Source of the DNA: Cymbomonas tetramitiformis
Taxonomy: Eukaryota; Chlorophyta; Pyramimonadophyceae; Pyramimonadales; Pyramimonadaceae
Direction of reading: 5' to 3'
NCBI GenBank assembly: GCA_001247695.2
Contig: LGRX02034680.1
Coordinates: 1 to 58,853 of the forward strand
DNA: 58,853 bases
Positions 43,399-54,100 of the stretch are shown here, piece by piece; the first letter of the stretch is position 1, and every line of letters starts with the position of its first letter. The position numbers and the translations under genes are program-made. Below the pieces are notes generated by a model. That model was not told the origin of the DNA. It worked only from the letters and a program-made list of their open reading frames with translations, and did not search any database.

Positions 43399-46300
43399 TT
43401 ACTCTTCAGAGTTCTCCAGCAGTGCTTTTAAAAGCTCAGCTTTCTCCTCACAACCTGGAATTCCGCCTTGAACACCAGATTTTGCGGTCTCATCCCAGCA
43501 TGTCAACAGCTCGTTCACGTCAAATGTAGACTTCATGCGAAGGGTGCGGGGACCCCGTACGAAAGCTCCAGCCACACAGAGTTGTTCTACCGTCTCGAAC
43601 GTTCTCCGTGACTGTGCTGGCAACCAGAACTGCCAGGTTATCTCCTTCCGTGAGGCATGCTGCCCCACCACCTCCACGAAATGGAGTGGGAGTGACTTAC
43701 CGCCGTCCGGGAGCATAACGTTGAACCAACACTTGTCGTTGGCTTCCCCGCCTGCAACGGTCATGGCATAGCTGCCCACAGTCATGTCCTCGAACCGGTA
43801 GTCGGCTGCCAAGTGTTCCTTCTGCGATGCCAAACGCTTCCCACGGTCATATAGACTCTCGTCAACACCGGAGGAGTGCTCATCGTCGCCATCATCCGTG
43901 CCCTCACTGCTGCTGGGCTGTTTCTGCTGTTTTGTTGGCTGCTTTCCAGGCTTCTTCTTGCGCGCTGCAACCTGCCGACTCCGACTGCGAGTGGCAAGAT
44001 CCATCGCCATATCAGTATCATCGCTGTCGCCTTCGGAGGCGGGTGAAGTTCTGCGCGCCCTGTTTTGCCTTTGTGCGCCTGAAAACCTCTTGCGAGCAGC
44101 AGGTGGCTCTCCTCCTCTCCGACTCCTCTTTCCATTTGCTTCACGCACACCTGCCTCTGCACGAACTGCGGGAGCTTCTTCAACAGCTTCTTCTGCCTCT
44201 GCACGAACTGCGGGAGCTTCTTCACCAGCATCTTCTGCCTTCAAAAGCTGGATCAGGCGTTCCAACTTCTTGGTCTTGGTCGTAAGACCCCGCAGTTCAG
44301 CATTCCGCTCAGATAACACTCGGTGCAAGTGTTTATCCTCGCACCTGCGTAAGCGAACCCTAGTTTGAAACTTCTCTAAACACTTCGTATTATCTTCGCA
44401 TACTTTTACACCGCAATGACGGACTCTCACGACGACGAGACTAGAATCTTAAGGGAAGTTTTTCCCTGGATGAGTGAGGGTTTTTTTAGCGAAAATCAAG
44501 AACAAGGAACGACCTCTTCTACCGTCGTTCCGAACACACCAGGAACAACGGACTCGGACGACGAGGTTACAATCTTGCGGGAGGTCTTTCCTTGGTTGCA
44601 AAGCTCCACAGCAGCGACACCTGAAGACGAAGCGACGACTTCTTCTACCGGGAATCAAAGGACTCCCGCAACACAGGAGCAAGCCGCCACAGCCACCAAC
44701 TCGGAAAGAGAGGAAGGAAACACGTGCATCGTCTGCTTAGAAATAGTTTTCCCTGCGGAAACGTGGGTTTCAGGGTTAGGATGTGACTGCAAAAACGTGC
44801 TGTACCATCACCCGTGTTTCCAGGCCTACTTGGCAAGTTGCACGGATATTGCAAAATGCCCTTGTTGTAGGAAGATCTGGAGCTAGAAAAAGAAACCTAC
44901 CTGACTTTGCTTAGACACTTGAACGACAACAATGACAAAAAATAATAATAGGTATAAATAAGATCGCACTAGGCTGGTAAACGGTCGTCTTACCTTCTGG
45001 AAATCAGCTCAGTACAATACTTGGCCTCGCGCATAAAAGCCACAACCTCGTTGATGTCAATATTTTTCAGGACTTCTTTCTCCACCGCTTGTTTCTTATG
45101 CGTCACGCCGTCGAAACATACATTGAACTGCTCCGCTTTAGCATACCGCGTCTTCAAGAGCCCATCGCTTTTGACTGTAGATGCGCGGGTATGCGCACGT
45201 GTCAGCAGCAGTGAAAGGTCCCACTTCGGAGGTAATTGCTCGGGATGTCGCTCTCGCACGGCCTCCACCTTCAAAGGCAAGGGGGAAGGTTGCTTTCAAT
45301 TCCTCGTGTCGTTGCTGGCTCACCAGATCTGGCGTTGCGGCTCGATATCCCAATAGACAGCTTCGCGTTGTTTGCTCCATGTCCAATACCTTGTTTCCCT
45401 TCCCCTTGCGCTTCCATTCCGGGTTGTCCATATAGCCCGGGGCGGAGTCGACGTCGGGGTAACTGGTACAAATAATCAGCCCAAGGTTCGGATCCACGCC
45501 ACTTGGTAGCCATTCCTTGAACCTGTCACCAAACTTGTACTTCGCTCGGACGTGCTCGTCCGGAGCGGCGTACATGCATCAAGTATGCACCTTGCGGTCT
45601 CGTCCAGCGTGGCCACCAAACTCTTCGTTCAAGTGCGGGTCGATCCACGATTTGAAGTCCAAGTTGCAGCCGATGACGTAGGTGTGCTTGTTGATGGTTG
45701 TTATCGTCCAGGCAAAGAGAAAGGCTATCCATTGTTGCAAAGATATAAACCAGTGGCCAAGTTTATCCGCGGCCTTACCCCACAACAGCATCTTCAGCAA
45801 CCCGAAGAAGCCATCGACGTCGTTGTGGGAGTGGCCTACGGGCAGACGGTGTAGGTAGATCTCTTTGTACAGCCCGTGGTGAACCAGGATGCAGAAGAAG
45901 GCGAAAACATGCCGGTTCCAGTTTTCCGACCCTCCGTCCATTTGCACGTGGCATGTTTGCCGAAAGTGCCGCTTCGTGTTCTCCACCACATACCGTAGCA
46001 GAATATTGAGCGTCGTGAGGCACATGTTCACGTCTTTGCCGGGAACCCATGGCATAAGTAAACACATGCACAACACGACGCCGTGCATCACGACTGCTTG
46101 CAGATGAAGGTGGAAGAAACTTCCAGCTTTGTCGCTCATCGCCTTGACCTTCACGGGGAAGTGCGGACAAACGGTGTTGTTGTTTGCCGCCCCGTCGAAA
46201 CAATACGAGTCACTGATGCCGAACGGGTTGGAACTATCAGCACGGGTGTTATTGTACTGAGCTCTCTCAATTCGATAATCACTCCGGTGCGCGTCGTTAA

Positions 46301-47192
46301 GCGTCTTCCAGTCCTCCAGGTCCTCCATGTCCTTTACAGCACGGCGCTGCTTCGTCAAGATTTCGCATGTCGTGCACTTACCTGCACAATCCTTCCGCTT
46401 GCGCATGGTAATATGCTTCGCGCGGAGGTACTCGCGCAGATACTTGCGAAACTGCGTGACTTGAACCTGATAAACGCCGCGACGCATAAGCTTGTATGCG
46501 GCATAACAATCGGCTGGTCGGATCGGACTCATTTGGAGTTTGCCGTTTTGAGGTTGTGGCTCCGCCAACGGCAAAATCTCGTGAGCAGCGTACTCCAAGA
46601 AATAAGTCCAGTTCAGGTTCGTCGGGTCTTTGTACAGCGTCGCATTCGTCCTGCTTGTGCTCTCCAGAATGCCGCCCACACACACGTGCGCGTGCCACTT
46701 GAACCATGTGCTTTCGGGAATAAAGTGCAGTCGTCGAAACGCATCCTTGCAGACTTTCTTGCCCAGGAACGTCAGCGAGTCGAACATCTCTATTTCAAGC
46801 TTCTGCGATCCGGGCTTGAACCTACGCGCACGAGTAAGCTCCGCGATGATGTTCTCCTTGAACTGGCGACCGTTCAGCGTAGACTTCTCACGTAAGTACG
46901 CCTGCACGGGACGATACTCGAATTGGGACAGACAGCGCCTCCCACACTTGCATTCGTTGGCGGGGTCCATCAGATCCCCGATCTTTGTCAAGCTTTCCGC
47001 AGTATTGTTGGGCCCATATCCCGACGTTTTGGGTTCTGCTTCCGGTTCGGAAATCTTCGCCTTTCTTGGCTTGATGGTTTTCGTCTTGCCTAGAAAGTCT
47101 TCCACCGTTTCATAGTAATAATCTTCTGAACCAGAAGAATTAGACGAAGCGCTAAGCTCAGATTCGCCTTCAGAGCACGACGAGCAAAACAT
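43399..47192 (-). CDS. gene A: DUF7869-type transposase-like protein (3 exons, one internal stop)
   Basis: Exons on the minus strand are 47192-45324, 45268-44994 and 44344-43399. The 55-bp intron has a ctg|gtgagc donor and pyrimidine-rich acceptor; the 649-bp intron has aag|gtaaga and cgcag|g; phases match. The ~1029-codon product has an acidic Ser-rich N-terminus, a C-x-C-x3-C motif near residue 90 (ECKCGRRC), then RNase H-like motifs: YCFDGAANNN (Asp ~333), VQMDGGSENWN (Asp ~419) and PVGHSHNDVDG (~455-462; the Glu usual in this motif is Asn). A charged linker and the C-terminal domain shared with gene B (MTVGSYAM…NDKCWFNVML) follow. An in-frame TGA at 45576-45578 interrupts it. Sequence on both sides aligns with gene B, so this is a nonsense mutation, an error, or less likely a 51-bp intron. 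Probably a recently inactivated transposase. Confidence 0.65.
44416..44886 (+). CDS. RING-like zinc finger protein nested antisense in an intron of gene A
   Basis: A complete 156-residue ORF starts at ATG 44416. Its N-terminal half holds two copies of an acidic motif (DETRILREVFPWM and DEVTILREVFPWL, residues ~6-19 and ~48-61) separated by Ser/Thr-rich linkers. The C-terminal half is a compact RING-like finger: C-I-V-C, then GCDC…YHHPC, then CPCCRK, consistent with a C-x2-C…C…H-x2-C…C-x2-C zinc fold typical of E3 ubiquitin ligases. The whole gene lies within the 649-bp intron (44345-44993) of gene A on the opposite strand, so both transcripts overlap. The repeated FPW motif might be a substrate- or partner-binding peptide; that is inference. 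Confidence 0.7.
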   Translation: MTDSHDDETRILREVFPWMSEGFFSENQEQGTTSSTVVPNTPGTTDSDDEVTILREVFPWLQSSTAATPEDEATTSSTGNQRTPATQEQAATATNSEREEGNTCIVCLEIVFPAETWVSGLGCDCKNVLYHHPCFQAYLASCTDIAKCPCCRKIWS

Positions 47193-47551
47193 ATTTCCTT
47201 CCTTCCCGCTTTAGCGACTTGGCGCTTTCTCAAATGTTTAAGTTTCAAAGTTTGAAAACTATTAACCGGCGCGACGTTTCAGGCTTTCGAGCGAGCGTTT
47301 CGAGCTTTTGAATGCCTTTCAAGCGTAACATGTAGTCAGATCGCACTAGTCACATCACTAGTGCGATCTGACTTCGCACTAGTCACGCGACTAGTGCGGA
47401 CTAGTGGCGTGAGTAGTGCGTTGATAGTGTGGTACTAGTGCGGTACTCGCGATATCCTATCTTCAAGAATTGATTTTCACTATCGCAAGTATACTTTTCT
47501 TTGGACCCAACTTTTTATCTTCTTTCGTCTCACTTACCATACTACGTAATC
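47193..47551. promoter_or_regulatory. divergent promoter region with stacked palindromes
   Basis: The 359-bp gap between the ATG of gene A (minus) and the ATG at 47552 (plus) contains GTCAGATCGCACTAGT facing its exact inverse (47335-47350 / 47357-47372). A second hairpin, CGCACTAGT / ACTAGTGCG, follows at 47375-47383 / 47390-47398, with further ACTAGTG words to about 47440. Such a cluster is a candidate for binding of a dimeric regulator or the transposase itself. Confidence 0.55.
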
Positions 47552-48421
47552 ATGTCTGACGAAAAACTCTTTGGTGAAGGCTTCAAAGCGCAATCGGTGG
47601 AAGACCTTGACAAGAGCGGCACACGAGAGGTCCGAACCTGCTCCAAGATCCTTAAACGCTTGTTGACGGACCAGCAGCTGGAAAGGATTTTCCCCATTTC
47701 GGGGAACAAAAGTCATCTGGCGGGGACGGGGTCGGAGCTGTTGCTCACTTACGATATCATTGAGAACTGTTTTGAACACTACACGCCGGACGACGCGGCG
47801 TGTTACCACAACCTGGCGTCGTGGCAATTTTTGAAATCGGTGACGCAAACCCAGTTCGTGCAGAAGCTGGAGGAGGCGGAGGAACGAGGCACAAAACCAG
47901 GATTGTATGATATTTTCTCCGCTGGAGCGGAAAAGGAGGACGCGGCGGAGAAGAAGGAGGAGGCGGAGGAGGATGACGAAGGGGAGGAGGAGGACGCGGA
48001 GGAGGACGACTAAGAGGACGAAATGCAGATCGACTGCGCACAGCCCGCCGCAGAGGACCCAGAGAAGAAGTACACAGCCTTCGCAACTAAGAACGGTTTT
48101 GAGGTTATGTACAAGCTTGACGAGGACGGGGTCCAGCAGCCCGCTGGACTCGAGAAATCGGACGAGGACAACGACCGGTTGGTTCTCTGGAACTACACAG
48201 AGAACTTGCTGATGAAGGCGGTGCTCACATTGGTGCGAGTGGACCAGTATTTGCCGCATTCTGATAAACATCTGGTGCAGGTATGGGTAATAAAAGAATT
48301 CCAAGTCACCAAGCAACCGGCGGTAGAGAGCGTCGACTTTGATGAGGAAAACTTCCGCATCGTGAAGAAGGCGTTGGCGCCAGCAGCAGCCCTGCCAGAG
48401 CCAGCAGCAGCCCTCCCATAG
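47552..48421 (+). CDS. unknown acidic protein, partner of gene A (two in-frame stops)
   Basis: The ATG at 47552 opens a protein with a globular ~120-residue N-terminal region (…CSKILKRLLTDQQLERIFPI…YTPDDAACYHNL…) and a long Glu/Asp-rich tract. An in-frame TAA at 48011-48013 lies inside the acidic run. The same frame continues (EDEMQIDCAQPAAEDP…) through a second globular segment (…RLVLWNYTENLLMKAVLTLV…) into an Ala/Pro-rich tail ending at TAG 48419-48421, again followed by in-frame Ala-rich codons. It may once have been continuous with the oxygenase ORF at 48916, with CAG-tract slippage breaking the frame. Alternatively a donor at 48280 (gtgcag|gtatgg) could splice over the CAG tract. No known domain was recognised. 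Confidence 0.5.
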
Positions 48422-48840
48422 CCAGCAGCAGAAGAAGCAGAAGGAAATGCAGAAGCAGCAGCAGCAGCCCCAGCAGAAGGAAATGCAGAAGCAGCAGCAG
48501 CAGAAGGAAATCTTGACTGCAGCAGCAGCAGCAGCCCCCAGCAGCAGAAGGAAATGCAGAAGCGACAGCGGAAGAGAATGCAGGAAGCAAAAGCAGAAGC
48601 AGCAGCGACAGCATGCAGCAGCAGCCCCAGCAGAAGGAAATCACCGAAGCAGGCGGCAGCATGACAGCCCGGCGGCAGATGAAGCAAAAGCAGAGAGCAG
48701 CAGCAGAAGAAAAGCAGAGCAAAAGCAGAAGCAGCAGCAGCAGCAGCGGCCCCAAGCGGAAGAAATGCAGGCCGGCGGCAGCCCGGTAGCAAGAAACAAA
48801 AGCAGAAGCAGCAGCAGCCCCAGCAACAGCAAGAGGATGG

Positions 48841-48876
<36 letters not shown>

Positions 48877-48890
48877 CACACAGAGGAGTC
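48370..48890 (+). repeat. CAG/GCA-rich low-complexity tract
   Basis: Imperfect (CAG)n runs interspersed with agaaggaaatgcagaag words. In different frames they encode poly-Gln, poly-Ala or poly-Ser. The frame changes between the gene at 47552 and the ORF at 48916 fall within this tract. Confidence 0.85.
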
Positions 48891-48915
48891 TGACAGCGAG
48901 ACCGTCAGCCAGAAC

Positions 48916-50907
48916 GTGCAGGGAGGAAAGGCGGTGGATGAGAAGGAAACGCCATCGCCAGGTGAGGACGACCTGGCCAATATCCGTGTGGTAATGCCCG
49001 AAGGGTGGGAGAGGGACATGGAAACGGAAGGGTTTTGCGTGGCACGGGTTGAGGGCGTCGAAGTTTCCCCGCAGGAGCACGATGGTTGCGTGACCGGGGA
49101 GTGGTTGAATAACTTCGCCGACCTGAATTCAGAGGACCGGGATGCACGCTACGACAGTAGTAGGTGGATAGGAGACGTGGATCGGAGGTGTTTTCTGGGG
49201 AGGATGATTGCGGAGGTAGGGAGGCAGGTCATTGCAACCCCAGGGTGGAAGCGCACCACCGTGCGACCGGACGTACTTCGCAAGGGGAAAGGTGGGATGT
49301 CTGCGTTGCTGACGCTGCCCGGGGCTGATCTGCAGAGCCCGCATGACGACGGCACAGACCTCTCCTTTATTTTTTGCTTCACTCCAGGGTACCCAGTGGG
49401 GATATTTCCGGGTTCTCACATGCGGGGTGGTGCAAGGGAGTCCCTTTTTGTAGGGCAGGCATATGAGGTATTAATGTTCCGGCGTGGGGTTTTCCACTTT
49501 GGGGAAGCCTACCCTGGCTGTTCCTGGCCAACGATTCCGTCGAACGCCGTACAGCTGGGGCCGAACGTCCATCGGGGGGCACATTCGTACGTGGATAGGT
49601 CATCGGATGTGCCCGTGTACAACCTGACGGAGTTTACGGTGGAGTACGCAGCTCGCCGGCGAAGCAGGCGCTTGGAAGTCGAGGACGTTGCCAACCTCTT
49701 GGGCGTCGACTACAACGTCATCTTCGACGGGGGCTGCGCAATGTTGGGCTCCGAAGTCGTCATCCTCCAGTCTTCTGTCACGGAGGAGAAGATGGAGGTC
49801 GGCGTGATGGAGACGGGCGCCCTCAAGACGGTGCCCAGGGCGGAGCTGCATCCGGTGACGAAAGCGGGCATTCCCATGAAGGGGAATTTCGTCACCCGGT
49901 TTTACGGGCCGAAGAGCGGCCTTATGGACACGGGCATCAAGCTGCAGGTGTTCGGGGGGGCGGACGTGCTGTACCCCGACAAGACATCGGGCCTGGTATG
50001 CACGGGAATGCCCGTGCTCCTGAAAGAGGACTACGAAAACCTGCCCATGGCGCACGGTGGGGTGCTGCGCCTGGGGTATGTGCTGCGCACCAACGGCGGC
50101 CAGGCGCAGGGCCTGGTGTTCCTGCAAAAAAGCTCGGGGTTCGAGGGGTGGGACTTCCAGGTGCTGCGGTTGCCACTGGGAAGCCGCGCGGAGGCACTGC
50201 TGGTGAGGGACGAGAAGTTCATGGCCCTTCACCCCCGCAGCAGCAGCAGCAGCAACAGCAGCAGAAGCTCCCAGGGACATCAGATTGCCTTGACGCAGGC
50301 TGACCTGGAGAAGGAAAAGCGCAGCTTGATGGCGTTCCAGTACGCCTTTTCTCAGGCAATGGGCGTCATCATTCAGCGGACGCGGGATGCGGCCAAGATG
50401 ACCGTGGCGCAGGTCAGTCGCGAGGGGGCTGGCGGTGGGGGGAAAGGTGGGGCGCTGACCTCCAAGACCCTGCAAAAGGGTATGGCCAGGGAGGTGATCA
50501 CCTTCAAGTGGTCGGGCAACCAGGAAGACGCATGCGACTTCCCGAAGGCTGAGGAGCAGAAGGCCAAGAGCGCGCAAAAGACGAGGGCGAAGAGCGTGAG
50601 CGGCCACAAGCGGCAGCGGGAGGAGAAGGTCGCAGCGGAGGAGGAAAAAACGAAGCAGGCGAAAGTGGAGGAGCATGCGGAGAAGAAGTACGCCGAGAAG
50701 CTCCGCCTGACCGAGCTGAAGGTGAAGCATGCGGAGGAGAAGGCGCGGAGTTTGGAGAGGGCGCTCGGGGGAGCCACTCCAGCTCGGGGGGCCACGGAGG
50801 AGCAGGTGAAGCAGGCCGTGCTCTTGAAGGAGAAGGGGCTCCGGGCAGAGTTGGCGGAGGCCGAGCGGCAAAAAACACGCTATTCGATGAAATTGACATT
50901 AGGGTAG
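48916..50907 (+). CDS. 2-oxoglutarate/Fe(II)-dependent oxygenase with C-terminal coiled coil
   Basis: The frame is open from within the GCA tract; the first in-frame ATG is at 48994, unless it is spliced or fused to the upstream gene. Numbering from 48916: the Fe-binding H-x-D is in SPHDDGTDLSF (His ~143, Asp ~145), followed by FIFCF…VGIFPGSH, the distal His in VFHFGEAY (~194), and a candidate 2OG-binding Arg in NVHRGAHSYVD (~220). This order fits the double-stranded beta-helix oxygenases that hydroxylate proteins or nucleic acids. A ~190-residue middle region of unknown fold follows, then a Ser-rich linker, a basic segment (KTRAKSVSGHKRQREEK) and a Lys/Glu-rich coiled coil (~550-655). It is convergent with gene B (gap 282 bp). 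The substrate is unknown; by analogy with transposon-borne TET/JBP enzymes it could modify DNA, but nothing here proves that. Confidence 0.7.
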   Translation: MQGGKAVDEKETPSPGEDDLANIRVVMPEGWERDMETEGFCVARVEGVEVSPQEHDGCVTGEWLNNFADLNSEDRDARYDSSRWIGDVDRRCFLGRMIAEVGRQVIATPGWKRTTVRPDVLRKGKGGMSALLTLPGADLQSPHDDGTDLSFIFCFTPGYPVGIFPGSHMRGGARESLFVGQAYEVLMFRRGVFHFGEAYPGCSWPTIPSNAVQLGPNVHRGAHSYVDRSSDVPVYNLTEFTVEYAARRRSRRLEVEDVANLLGVDYNVIFDGGCAMLGSEVVILQSSVTEEKMEVGVMETGALKTVPRAELHPVTKAGIPMKGNFVTRFYGPKSGLMDTGIKLQVFGGADVLYPDKTSGLVCTGMPVLLKEDYENLPMAHGGVLRLGYVLRTNGGQAQGLVFLQKSSGFEGWDFQVLRLPLGSRAEALLVRDEKFMALHPRSSSSSNSSRSSQGHQIALTQADLEKEKRSLMAFQYAFSQAMGVIIQRTRDAAKMTVAQVSREGAGGGGKGGALTSKTLQKGMAREVITFKWSGNQEDACDFPKAEEQKAKSAQKTRAKSVSGHKRQREEKVAAEEEKTKQAKVEEHAEKKYAEKLRLTELKVKHAEEKARSLERALGGATPARGATEEQVKQAVLLKEKGLRAELAEAERQKTRYSMKLTLG

Positions 50908-51189
50908 ATAATTGGCATTAGCTGTTTTTTGCGATATTTAGAAAATATATGTGCTGAAAAAGTTAATGTTGAAAATAATTTTGCTCGCAGGCCTCCGCAA
51001 CGGTAAAATTACAAGACACGTAGGAAAATGTTTCCAAGACACGGTGATGCATGCAATTTATTTTCTGTGCTGTAAATGGTAGCGAGCATGACATACAAAA
51101 GAAATGAGCAATTGCCATATCAGATTTCTCTAATAATCGTATTTACATTATGTACATCTATTTCGTGCGTCTTAGTCGGCTGATTCTAT

Positions 51190-54100
51190 TCACATTTCAA
51201 CATCGCTACCGTCGTCTAGCTCATTTTCCTCGTTTTCGCTATTGTCTTCATCGCCTACTGTTTCTTCCACTTGCCCGTTATCAATTCGTCTTTTCTTGGC
51301 TCTTTGCGCCAGCAGTGCGACTATAAGTTGCCCATACTGCTCATATGGGATACAACCTTTTGCTTCGTTAGCTGCGATGCTCCACGCTAGCAATATCTCT
51401 GCACTTTTGAAGGGCTCAGTTGACGGCGTATCGGATGCGTTCTCCCAGAAGGCTCCCGCTTTCGCTGCCAACACCTTTCCGAGTCTTCGCTCCTTAGTGT
51501 CCGTGTATGTCTTCACTTTCAGGTACTTGTACTTCAACTCCTTCGCGTAGACAATCCGTGCATGCACTCGGACAAGCATCAGGGGGTCCGACCATTCTTT
51601 GCCGTTGAGCTTGACACGGAATTGGCATACATCGTTGGCCTTCACGCCCGTGATTTCTCCGAAGCAAACGGCGTAGCTGTTTACGGTCATCTGATCGAAC
51701 GAAACCTCCCATACCGGGTTGGCCACGTACGCTTCTGCTTTTCTAGCAGCCCGATTCACCGCCTTACGTTTGCCCGTGTACACGGCAATCGGTGCACGTT
51801 CTACGCGTTCTTGAATTCGTGCTGGAATTTCTGCTGCTGCTGGCATCTGAGCTTCGGCGCGTCTGAGAGGAGCTTCCAGGGCATGCACCAAAGGGGCATT
51901 CAGACGTGCGTGCAATTTGCTCGGCAAAACGAACGGGACATTGGGCTCCTCGAAAATGCCCTCATCGGTCAGCTTTCGTTGCTTCCTCAATAGCTCCGCC
52001 CACCACGCCTCGTGGGTAGGTGTAAACGTCGTACTCAAAATGGTCCGCATCCCGTCCACCAGATCCTCGAGCTTCGTAAGCCCTTCTTTGGAGAAGGCTT
52101 TCGGTTTGACAAAATCAGGCAGGTTATCGGGCATAGAGTTCAACACCTTGAGGCCCTCCTCTGGTAGCCACTTCTTGTCGGTGGAATACATCTTGTATTG
52201 CACGACCACTTCGCCGGCCTCGTTCTTGAACGCTTTGAAAGTCTGCTGCGTGGAGATGCCACAGACGTTCTCGTAGCGACCACCGAACCAGGTCTTCAAA
52301 TCGTGCACTTTCGCCACCGCGGTCGTGAAGATGCCATCCGAGAAACACTCCTTTGCGATTTCCATCATTTCGTCAAGGGTCATCGCAAGCTTGCGTTTTA
52401 AGCGCACAGAAAAACGCGAGAACATCTGGTCGATGTTCTCGTGGGTGTGGCCGACGATTAGGAAGTTCACCTTCACCTTCTTGAACGCGCCGGACATAAC
52501 CAACCAAGAGATATACGCCAAAAGCATAACGCTCTTGTTGGTGCCCACGTTGTCGAGCTGGACGTATAACACTTCCGGCATCGGGTACGGTTCCTCGCCA
52601 TCCCCTTTACGACGGTGCTCTTGAATTCGAGTGACGTCACGATGCAGCACGTTCAGCAGGAAGTTGGCGTCGTCACCGTAATTCGCGTAGTTGAAGTCCA
52701 TAAACCGGCCAACGTTTTCGATGATGCTACCCATATTGTGCACGTCCAAGAAGTCCTTTCGGTCCAGATATGATGGCATGCGCCTGAAATGCGGCAGGCG
52801 CGTCGTCCATTGGGTCATCCCGTCAATGATGACAGAGGAATATTTCCACCACGTCTTGTTTTCCTTGATGCTCTTAGTCATGTTAGATTTTCGGCCGTGT
52901 TTGTAGAACTTCTCACGCTCGGCACGCGCTTGGTTAAGGTGCACCTCTCGCATTTTGTCGTATTGACCTGAAAAAAAAAACGTTTTAATATACAAACTTC
53001 TAAAACAATGTAAAACAAATGCAAATACTGTATTTTTCAGAATTTAGCTTACCGTGCTGGGATTTAGGTGTGCCCTCCTTCAAGAGTTTGATCGAAGCAC
53101 ATACACTGCACTGCGAAAAACGCTTGCACTTCGGAACTTTGAGCCAAGATTTGAACTCGTCTTTCCAGATTTCGTAGAAGTACGGCAAGGAGACTTCCTT
53201 GGATTTGCGGTCGTGAATAGATAAAGAATCGAGATAGTCATCCCAAATCTCTTCTCTTGTCTTCCCCGACGGGAGATGCGTCTCAGGTTTATGAGGCTGA
53301 GGTTCGCCCTGTTCTTCCGCATATTTATTCACGAAGGCGACGACATTTGATATTTTGTTGGACAAACGCCGATTTGCCTCACTGCCAGTCAGCCCGTGAA
53401 TGAAATTCGTTCTTCCAGAGAGAACGCGCTCGCGTACGTCGCAGAAATAGCCTTGGCTTACTTTGTAAACCTTCTGGTAGAAGGCCGAACACACCTGTAA
53501 ATATACCAGCAAAGTGAATGTTTTCAAAAAGAAGGAAAACCGCTCATTAACCTAATGAGCAGTTTTGGCACACTTTCAGGAATACGAACAAAAAAATATT
53601 CTTCAAGGGGATTTGAAACAAAAGAAGGAAAACCGCTCATTAACCTAATGAGCAGTTTTGGCACACTTTCAGAAATACGAACAAAAACAATTCTTCAAGG
53701 GGGATTTTTCAAAAAGAAGGAAAACCGCTCATTAACCTAATGAGCAGTTTTGGCACACTTTCAGGAATACGAACAAAAAAATATTCTTCAAGGGGATTTG
53801 AAAAAAAAGAAGGAAAACCGCTCATTAACCTAATGAGCAGTTTTGGCACACTTTCAGGAATACGAACAAAAAGATATTCTTCAAGGGGATTTTATAAAAA
53901 AAGAAGGAAAACCGCTCATTAACCTAATGAGCAGTTTTGGCACACTTTCAGGAATAGAACAAAAAAATATTCTTCAGGGGGATTTTATAAAAAAGAAGGA
54001 AAACCGCTCATTAACCTAATGAGCAGTTTTGGCAAACTTACCGGTCTGTCACATATGAAGAACATAAATATGAATCTTGAGTCACAAGTTCTGGTCCCGC

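Noticed and set aside
44987..44993. Stop codon ending gene A at 44990, leaving 43399-44430 as a separate gene
   Set aside because: The stop lies within a consensus donor (aag|gtaaga), and the acceptor at 44345 restores phase. The C-terminal domain then matches the single-gene arrangement of gene B.
48193..49080. 295-codon Cys/Leu-rich minus-strand frame
   Set aside because: It comes from reading the CAG tract in antisense (CTG runs).
49600..50871. 423-codon minus-strand frame opposite the oxygenase gene
   Set aside because: Leu/His/Arg-rich composition expected from the antisense of a GC-rich gene. The plus frame has the catalytic motifs.
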